Shown here: one piece after another, positions 57,429 through 64,000 of the stretch
How the letters are laid out: each line of letters starts with the position of its first letter
Position numbering within the stretch: the first letter of the stretch is position 1
DNA from: Litsea cubeba
Taxonomy: Eukaryota; Streptophyta; Magnoliopsida; Laurales; Lauraceae
Assembly: GCA_012931725.1 (NCBI GenBank)
Contig: CM022951.1
Location: 73,946,832 to 74,010,831, forward strand
Direction: 5' to 3'
DNA length: 64,000 nt
Translations under genes and position numbers: made by a program
The notes under the pieces: generated by a model
Databases searched by the model: none
The model's input: the letters and a program-made list of their open reading frames with translations, nothing else
Told to the model about the DNA's origin: nothing

Positions 57429-57740
57429 ATGGGCAATTGCATTACCAAGAAGAACAATCTGATCCAAGCCAATGAAACTCATCAGCATCAGCCAACGCAT
57501 GACCCCAAGGAAAGGACAAACCAACAATCAAGCGTTGTTCGAATAAAAGTTCGAATGAGAATGGAAGAACTCAGGGAGTTGATCTCTCAGGCCGATGTTA
57601 AAAAGGGTGGTGAGGCTGAGATCGGTCATCTCATCATGCAACAGTGTTTGAGAGGAAAGTGTCAGGCGGCCATTGCGGATGACGGACAGCAGGACTTTCC
57701 CAGAGACGTGAAGCGTTTGGAGACCATCAAAGAAATTTGA
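57429..57740 (+). CDS. small MGNC protein, DUF4228-related, plant-specific
   Basis: An intronless gene of 103 codons. The ATG at 57429 is the first in frame and opens MGNCITKK, a strong N-myristoylation signal with Cys4 for palmitoylation and basic residues beside it, so membrane association is likely. A polar linker (His/Gln/Asn, 9-35) follows. Then comes a compact region VVRIKVRMRMEELRELISQA (36-55) and the C-terminal FPRDVKRLETIKEI (90-103). This architecture matches small uncharacterised plant proteins that begin MGNC and end in a short helical domain with a VRIKVxMTxxELxxL-type strand and helix, possibly related to DUF4228. Function unknown. I found no convincing TATA box; ACATATAAGA near 57110 is distant. 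Confidence 0.75.
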   Translation: MGNCITKKNNLIQANETHQHQPTHDPKERTNQQSSVVRIKVRMRMEELRELISQADVKKGGEAEIGHLIMQQCLRGKCQAAIADDGQQDFPRDVKRLETIKEI

Positions 57741-58407
57741 GACCCTCCTGATGATCTTCTTATGATATCTATATGTATGTTTTTCATTCTGTAATATAGA
57801 TAGATTAGTAAGTTATGATAAAGATTACCAAGGTTGTGTTGGTTGTCTAAATGGATCATGCAGAGGAATCAACTGAACTTTTACAATCTTTAAACTGATA
57901 AATAGTTTAAAATACCAAGCGTATTATCAGATTTACCTTTTTATTATCACTCTTCATATTTTATTGAGATTATATTATAAAAAGGTTTTCTTATTCCTTA
58001 AAAAGAAGTTTGCATTTGCAATCTCTTACTATGTTAGTGTGATTATCGCAGAAGGCCTTCACAAAGGATTTGGCCTGTGAACTCACACGTTTTTTTTTTT
58101 ACAAATTAAAGATGTGGAGCAGGTTTTTTTTTTTTTTAATAATTCAAGGTATCTACTTCCAAGCCTAGTCCAGAAGTCTTTGGCCTGAGCCCAAGAGACA
58201 CTCGATTCTAGACAGCGAGAACTAATCCTTAGGGACAGATGCAAGTAAACCCTCCTAATTAGGAGATGTTTATTGCCACAATTGTTAATATTTGGGGTTG
58301 GAGACCTTTTACCTAACCTAGCTAAGGCCAAGGTTTTCATTCGGTGTAAGTCTCAGTAGTTTTGATTTAGATCCTAACACTTTAATTAGAGTTTCTTTTT
58401 TTAGCTT
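57741..58407. other. 3' flank and spacer
   Basis: Includes the presumed 3' UTR of the MGNC gene. T runs at 58090-58099 and 58125-58137. Nothing else recognised. Confidence 0.4.
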
Positions 58408-58515
58408 GGTTTGGCCTAGTGTCCAAGAGACCCGAAGGAAAGTTACCCTTACAGGGATCAATCCCTGAAGGGAGCTGCGGGAAGGGACCTGCTGACCACA
58501 GTAACAATCCTATGA
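58408..58515 (+). mobile_element. SINE-like copy, family 2
   Basis: TTGGCCTAGTGTCCAAGAG resembles an A box, and GGGATCAATCCCTGA a B box. The segment ends AACAATCCTATGATTA, as in the copy at 3998-4112. Confidence 0.35.
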
Positions 58516-58549
58516 TTAAAGACTTATGAAAGTGTTAGGCAGTGAGGTT

Positions 58550-58990
58550 TGGCTAGGCCAAACTCAAGCTAGAGCCGCTGAGGTTTGGCTTGGCTTAATG
58601 TAGCTCGTCAAGGGCTCAACTCGTTTGACTTCAATATTATATATGTTAATATAATTAAAAATATGATACATATATGTGTACTATATAACTATACAAATAA
58701 TGTTAGATTCCATGACTGTCCATTCACTATTGTCCGCAGGCCTATTTTTGCATCCAGTTCTTCATCATGTCAACTTTGATATAATATTAAAAAAATTTTA
58801 ACCAACTAATCTTATAAAAATTTCGAGACGTTAGTAAATTCAACATAAATAGTATTCCCTATCTAGTGCAAGCTGTAGCATCAGCAGATTATTAGGAGCC
58901 ATCAGCTACATGTGGCTCTATAGTTCAGAGGGTCCTTAATTACCAATAGGACTCAGGCCTGCTCCGGGATTTCAACTTATTATTATGCTT
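58550..58990 (+). repeat. dispersed repeat, copy 1 of 2
   Basis: GAGGTTTGGCTTGGCTTAAT, ACTATATAACTA, TTCACTATTGTCCGCAG, GTTCAGAGGGTCCTT and CAGGCCTGCTCCGGG occur in this order and again, with an insertion, at 62390-63455. Confidence 0.6.
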
Positions 58991-59443
58991 GAGATGGACT
59001 AGAAAATGTGGAAATTGAGGCTTGACCTGAAGGTCTAGAAGGATCCTTTCGCAGAAGAAAATTTTCTAACTTTAATTATAGTTGAACATTTCATTGTAGT
59101 TATTTCTTTGTGGACTCGTTTCTCCGTTTGGTAGATTTGGATCACATTTCATTTAATAATATGCTGTCGAAGAACATTTAGTCAAAGCGTGGGACACAAC
59201 AATGGTAGTACGCTGCATATGATGTTGCACGCATCCATTGAACTTATGGGAACCATTTGTTACAAATATTAAATATTTAAATCATTAGTTTTACGCGGTG
59301 GATGCGGGTAAGTGGATTTACATGTGTCTTAGAGCGGGAGATACTTGGGTTATAAAAAGAACTAGCTAATGAGTGAAATAGGAAGAGATTTTTACCCCGA
59401 TTTTAAGATTTTTATTTTTTTCATTTTAAAGAAAATTGAAAGT
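58991..59443. other. gene-free spacer
   Basis: Nothing recognised. Confidence 0.4.
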
Positions 59444-59451
59444 GTAGCTAC

Positions 59452-59620
59452 TAGGAGTGGAACCAGGATATTGGTATTTGGGTAGCTGTCAGGGGTGTAA
59501 CCAGATTATAGGTATTGTGGGTTGGGAGGGTTGTTGAAAAAAAAATCATCTTGAAATTCTAATTTATCGAAAGGGGCTTTTTACAATTTAGGGAGGCCAT
59601 GTCCCCTAGTTCCGCCCCTA
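59452..59620. mobile_element. hAT-type MITE, 169 bp
   Basis: The left end TAGGAGTGGAACCAGG and the right end, reverse-complemented, TAGGGGCGGAACTAGG form diverged hAT-type termini. The flanks GTAGCTAC and ATAGCTTC agree at 6 of 8. A second internal start-like motif (CAGGGGTGTAACCAG at about 59488) suggests duplication or nesting of the left end. Confidence 0.6.
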
Positions 59621-59628
59621 ATAGCTTC

Positions 59629-60615
59629 TATGCATTTTTAGTAATAAGGCCTATTATCCTTGGCCATTGATATTGGCACTCACAAATACCCTTTTTTGGG
59701 AGTGCCAGGGGGGTGGGGTTTGCCAATATCAATCCCCTTATCATTTATCTTTTCTATATTTTCTTTGTGATTTTTTGACTTTTTAAATAAAATTTTGGAG
59801 TTATTTCATATTGATCATTGTCTCCATCCAATCTCATGGTCGATGACCAACACAGTCATGGTTGTGTGATATTGGCACCTTAAAATCACATGCATGTTCA
59901 AGGCTCGGCAAGTGGGCCAATAGGCCAAAATAAAATAAAATAAAAAAAAACTAAAAATAAAATATGATTGTCTCTGCACCTTTGCTTGAAGAAAAGTAAC
60001 GATCATTAATTAATAGAGGTGCCTTTATACAGCAAATTCTCATTTCCGCTATAGGGAGAAATCCTTTGCTGTTACCTCTGGTATAAAAAATTGAATCCTC
60101 TCCATCTATAAAAAACAGTGCATCTTGTCCCATTCGTTCATGGAAAATTGTCGAGCCAAACAATAAAAAAAAAAAATGAGTTGCATGGAAAATCAAAAGA
60201 ATTTTCTACTCCACCGCATTTTCTTCGATATTGATCCAATGATTTAAGCAAGTATCCCCCTAATTTACTCTCCCTATTTTAAATGTAAAAGCTTCAAAAA
60301 AGATTGATTGTTTCACCCCCTGCGCGTGCAGTTGTTCCCTCTTTGGAGTGTGTTGGGTCTTCTCTCGCTATTGGTGGGTCTGTAATGGGTCCAAACTCCA
60401 AAGTGCAACACCCTGGGCTTGTTCTAAAACAAATAATAAAACGATTAAATTAAGCATCATGAAATCACAAATCCGACGGATCAGAAAGTCTTTTTTATAA
60501 ACTTAGGAGGGCCCATTACAGGGCCTAATTGACCAATTATACAGTACACTCTTCCCAGGGATATACAAGGCAATGATAAAAAAAAAAAAAAAAAATTGGA
60601 TGGGCTCAGCCCACA
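59629..60615. other. gene-free spacer
   Basis: No gene recognised. An A18 run is at about 60578-60595. Confidence 0.4.
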
Positions 60616-61027
60616 TTAAAGATGCAAGAGACATCTTAACGATTTCCCATCGATCAGCAGCTGAAACCCTTCGTTAATCTCAGAGAATGGGAGCTCATGT
60701 GTGATGAACCCATCCAAATTCAAACCCTGCAAAGCCCATAAATGAAGCATAAAGATAGGATGAGTTCAGTTCGGTGAAATAGAGAAGCAAGGGATAAAAG
60801 AGAGAGTGGATTTGGAGAAAGGAAAGAGATGGTTTGGTCAGGTCTGGTAGGCAGTCTAAAGAGTACAGACCCCATGAATGCATTTGTCTGCAAAATCAGG
60901 CAACTGGGTCTTCCCTTTGAAGTCTCCAGAGACGCAACCAACGAGTCTCCTCCCATTAAAATGCTCCATAGGATGGAAAGGAAGCAGGGGAAGGATGAAT
61001 TCCTAGAATTACAGTCAAACCCCAGCC
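60616..61027 (-). pseudogene. alcohol-dehydrogenase-like gene, last two exons, frameshifted
   Basis: On the minus strand, exon 61027-60871 reads GWGLTVILGIHP, then, in another frame, LPFHPMEHFNGRRLVGCV and SGDFKGKTQLPDFADKCIHG. After a 144-bp GT-AG intron, exon 60726-60616 reads GLNLDGFITHELPFSEINEG, then FQLLIDGKSLRCLLHL and stop. This is the C-terminal end of the plant alcohol-dehydrogenase-like (medium-chain, zinc-type) family, whose length and splice phase match. The first exon is 157 nt where 156 would keep the frame, so one extra base lies around 60980-61000. No other ADH exon is visible in the 3 kb upstream (to the window end), where a MITE, a SINE copy and repeats occur. It is a truncated pseudogene, or less likely the end of a gene with a very long intron and a sequencing error. 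Confidence 0.85.
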
Positions 61028-61376
61028 CTGCCAACAAATAGTCAAATAGTAATCAGAAGCGTCTAGAAGGGTTACATCCGAGTTTCATGTTTAAAAAACA
61101 GATTGGATTTCTCAAAGGGGAAAAAAATTTTGAGTCGCTTAGCCAGTTGGAGTACTTCTGATATAAATTTCTGCGGTCCATCTCATCACCTTGAAAGATG
61201 GCTACTAAGTGAAGCCATACATGCTTCCAAGTCCGGATCTTTTAGCTATCGAAATCACACAAAATTTGGCTATGCTTTTCGGTGAAGCCCAACTTAATAA
61301 GGAGCATTTAAATGCGAGGATAGGAATTCCACAAATTCTGCAATAAAACAAGGATACTTAAATACCAGAAAACAAC
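61028..61376. other. spacer or intron remnant upstream of the ADH exons
   Basis: No ADH coding motif could be read here on the minus strand. An acceptor tract (TTTGTTGGCAG) directly precedes the exon at 61027, so this is likely residual intron. Confidence 0.4.
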
Positions 61377-61379
61377 TAA

Positions 61380-62089
61380 CGTAGCGTTTGATTAGTTGTA
61401 ATAAAGATCGAAATGGAATGGTTATTCCAACAAAATAGTCATTACAGAGTTTGTTTCACAAAAAAGTGGCGTAATGAACATTACTTTCGAAATCTCATTC
61501 CCTTATGTAAAGGAATGGTCATTCCATCCGGGATGGGAAGGAATGGCCATTCCATTCCTTTCTACTTTTTTTTATACCAAAATACCATTTTTTCACATCT
61601 ATACATTATTATTATAATAATAAGATTATAAAAGAGAAAAACTTGTGTAGGCCCCACCTATATAGTAATATAATATATACATTATTATTATAATTATTAT
61701 TATTATAAGATTATAAAATAGAAGAGCTTTGTGGGCCCCACCTATATAATAATAATAATATAATCTATACATTATTATTAGTATTATAATTATTATAAGA
61801 TTATAAAATAGAAGAGCTTGTGTGGCACCCATTTAATAATAATATAATCTATACATTGACTGAGTCAAAGATAAAAATCTAACAAGGGTATTTTGGTCAG
61901 TCTTATGTAAATTTTATTCCATTCCAGGACTCATTCCAGCGTACCAAACGCAGGAACAAGAATCAACTGGGTTGATTCCTCGGCGTACCAAACGCTGGAA
62001 TGGAAATGCTTATTCCTGCCTCATTCCAAACTCATTCCGGTCTCCATTTCATTCCCGCCTACAACCATTCCAGCGAAACAAACGCTACC
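61380..62089. mobile_element. PIF/Harbinger-like MITE, 710 bp
   Basis: The ends CGTAGCGTTTG and, reverse-complemented, GGTAGCGTTTG are flanked by the trinucleotide TAA (61377-61379 and 62090-62092), the target type of PIF/Harbinger. The ends are followed by inverted GGAATGG/CCATTCC words. The middle holds three tandem units of about 85 bases (61600-61860), each with TATACATTATTATTA, AGATTATAAAAT and GGCCCCACCTATAT. No transposase. Confidence 0.75.
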
Positions 62090-62174
62090 TAAGCATATGA
62101 CTTCTTTTGTTCATGTAGCATGTCCTTGTTGCTAAAAATCAAATACATTTAATTATTCATTTGCATCTAGAACT

Positions 62175-62385
62175 GCAAGGGCCACTGTCAGGACCATGGT
62201 TCCTCCCTTTTTTGAAGATAGAGGTCTTGGTATCGACCTCCGATTTTTTCCTCTTCGGGAACCGAAGGTTGAGTCCACTTGTGCTACCACCTAGGGGCCA
62301 AAGGGGTTTTATCCGGCTTGTCTATAGGCCCGGAGGAAGTAGTCCAAGCCAAAGGGGTGGGAACCCTCCATTAGGGAAAAAAAAA
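62175..62385 (+). mobile_element. SINE copy, family 1, damaged 5' end
   Basis: It has TGTCAGGACCATGGTTCCTC, AGGTCTTGGTATCGACCTCC, ACCGAAGGTTGAGTCCACTT, AGTAGTCCAAGCCAAAGG and an A9 tail. The tRNA-like head is eroded (GGGCCACTGTCAGG). No target duplication was found. Confidence 0.82.
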
Positions 62386-62389
62386 CGAA

Positions 62390-63455
62390 ATGAGCGGATC
62401 TCGACCGGGCTTGGCTGCACGAAACAGAGCTTATAAGGTTTGGCTCGGCTTGATCTTGGCCCCCTTCAACTTCTCTAAGTATATGTATAATACAATTATG
62501 CATATAATACCATACATGTACCATATAACTATTATTATATTAGAGGCCAGCTCCCCTAAGCTCTAGTGTGTGGTGTGGCCTACTTGGGGACCCACATGGG
62601 GATGGGGGTGGGGGGATTTCAAGGACTCCCTACGATCTTCCTCCCTATAAAAAATCAGCCCCAACCGTAATTTCTATCATCTCCATATGAGCCCAAGAGT
62701 TTAATGGTCAACAATCCATCAAGATTGATATGTAGTCAATCCAACGGTCCAGTAAATTCGGATCTTACCGAAAGTTGGTGGACATATGCAATTTAAGGGG
62801 GTCATGTGTTTGGTCCATTTGGATGGACCAAAGGTGGGCCCCACAAGCATGAGCTTACAAAATTTTCTCCCTAAGCTCGAGCTTAGGGGAGCCTTGGCCA
62901 TTATATTATATTATATATGAAGCAAAACTAATTTCAATTTGAAATAAGCTACAATTGATTTTGACCATTCCCCACAATTTTAACCTAAGGACCATAATCA
63001 ATTTCAATACCCAATTCTCTTTTATTCTTATTTAATGTAATCCAATTTATTAAAATATCATTTATTACTCACGCCCCACCTCTCCCCCTTTCATTGCCCA
63101 TGCTAAAGCTCGGGGGCATTTTGCTAGTATACATGATACTAGATACCATGTGGAATCTAATACAAATTAAACTGTACTTCACTATCGTCCACAGTTCTTT
63201 TGTATGATTTATACATGCATATATATGTCCCATAACAAGCATTGGTTTAAGCTCAACTTAGCACAGCTTGATTGTAATCAAGCCTGAGTCCAGGCTTGCT
63301 CAGGACTTGGAAACAACTATGGCGTCTATATATGGGACCATTCACATTTTATCGGCCAAAGGAGGCTATCAGGAGCCATGGTTCATCTGCACTCTCTAGT
63401 TCAGTGGGTCCTTTCCAAAAGGACTGAGTCCTGCTGCCGGGGCAGTCACATGGCA
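62390..63455 (+). repeat. dispersed repeat, copy 2 of 2, interrupted
   Basis: The blocks AAGGTTTGGCTCGGCTTGAT, CCATATAACTATTATTATAT, TTCACTATCGTCCACAG, GTTCAGTGGGTCCTT and GAGTCCTGCTGCCGGGG follow the order seen at 58550-58990. Between the second and third blocks lie the MITE at 62543-62900 and about 230 more bases. Confidence 0.6.
62543..62900. mobile_element. MITE, 358 bp, probable 8-bp duplication
   Basis: The left end GAGGCCAGCTCCCCTAAGCT and the reverse-complemented right end TGGCCAAGGCTCCCCTAAGC form an inverted repeat. TTATATTA flanks both sides (62535-62542 and 62901-62908), though this lies in AT-rich sequence. It interrupts the dispersed repeat copy. Confidence 0.7.
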
Positions 63456-63550
63456 ATAGGGCAGGAAGGGAAAAAACATTGATTGAGGTAAAAATATGAG
63501 GAGTTCCGTTACAGGGCAGCATGCGAGAATAATCTAGAATTTTTAAATAT

Positions 63551-64000
63551 GTCCCTGTAATATCAATATTTAGGAATACATCTCTACTTTTTCATTTTAA
63601 TACCTCCTCGCTATATCCCCAAAATCAAAAGCCTTGCAACCACCTTAATTCTTTAAACTGAAATGACACTTTTACTAATCTAGTTATCCCATTATGTATA
63701 ATTTCAAAAGATTAGACTTTTTATTTCTAAAGTAGGAGAGAAGAGAAACCCTATATATATATATGAATCCGTTTTTATTAATATAGATATGGGGCCAATT
63801 TCATTAATTCCAAATTCATCATATTGACAATCAACAGTTGCACTTAAAAATTAGTTATGACTGGCCTAATACATGCAAGATGCAACGATGGATTAATGAA
63901 GGTTTTAAAATACATTATTAGACTTTATGTGCATGAGTTATTGAGATGGAGTCATTGGGACTTGGGATAAAGCATATAAAGGCAAAGCTGTCACTTTTAT
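63551..64000. mobile_element. inverted-repeat element, copy B, cut by window end
   Basis: The left arm (CCTGTAATATCAATATTTAG and TTTTTCATTTTAATACCTCC) and interior (TTTATGTGCATGAG, TCATTGGGACTT, GGCAAAGCTGT) match the element at 53838-54830. Its right end lies beyond the window. Confidence 0.55.

Overview
The window is nuclear DNA of a flowering plant. The evidence is spliced genes with GT-AG introns, a plant-only NAC transcription factor, a plastid small heat-shock protein, long gene-poor AT-rich spacers, and many plant-type transposons (hAT, Mutator-like, a PIF/Harbinger-like MITE, tRNA-derived SINEs, LINE 3' ends). The organism is not named by anything I can read. The gene sequences look like a non-grass angiosperm, which is an impression, not a measurement.

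Layout. 1-11.2 kb: no host gene; a 21-bp minisatellite, LTR-like and LINE remnants, a SINE-like copy and a MITE. 11.2-15.8 kb: a 4.6-kb hAT transposon with an exact 8-bp target duplication and a transposase broken by one base. 15.8-20.4 kb: a 211-bp tandem duplication, a SINE with target duplication, and a 44-base A run. 20.4-22.4 kb: a three-exon NAC gene of the NST/SND1 secondary-wall type on the minus strand. 22.5-37.2 kb: no host gene; hAT MITEs, a LINE end, tandem repeats, and two Mutator-like elements almost abutting, one of which carries a captured methyltransferase-like exon. 37.2-37.9 kb: an intronless methyltransferase gene, plus strand, whose 3' flank recurs 6 kb downstream. 38-46 kb: SINEs, two hAT MITEs and a 1.07-kb tandem duplication. 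46.4-47.5 kb: a two-exon plastid HSP21-type gene (minus) with three heat-shock elements and a G-box. 49.8-50.4 kb: an intronless PADRE/DUF4228 gene (minus) with a hAT element about 350 bp upstream of its ATG. 57.4 kb: a small MGNC protein gene (plus). 60.6-61.0 kb: the last two exons of an alcohol-dehydrogenase-like gene with a frameshift (minus). The rest to 64 kb is MITEs, a SINE copy and dispersed repeats.

The host genes are unrelated single-copy genes far apart and do not form a cluster or pathway; HSP21 and PADRE are both of stress-response families. I found no operon-like, CRISPR-like or clearly unprecedented system. The most informative material is the transposon biology: a nearly intact hAT element, a gene-capturing Mutator-like element, and several precise target-site duplications.
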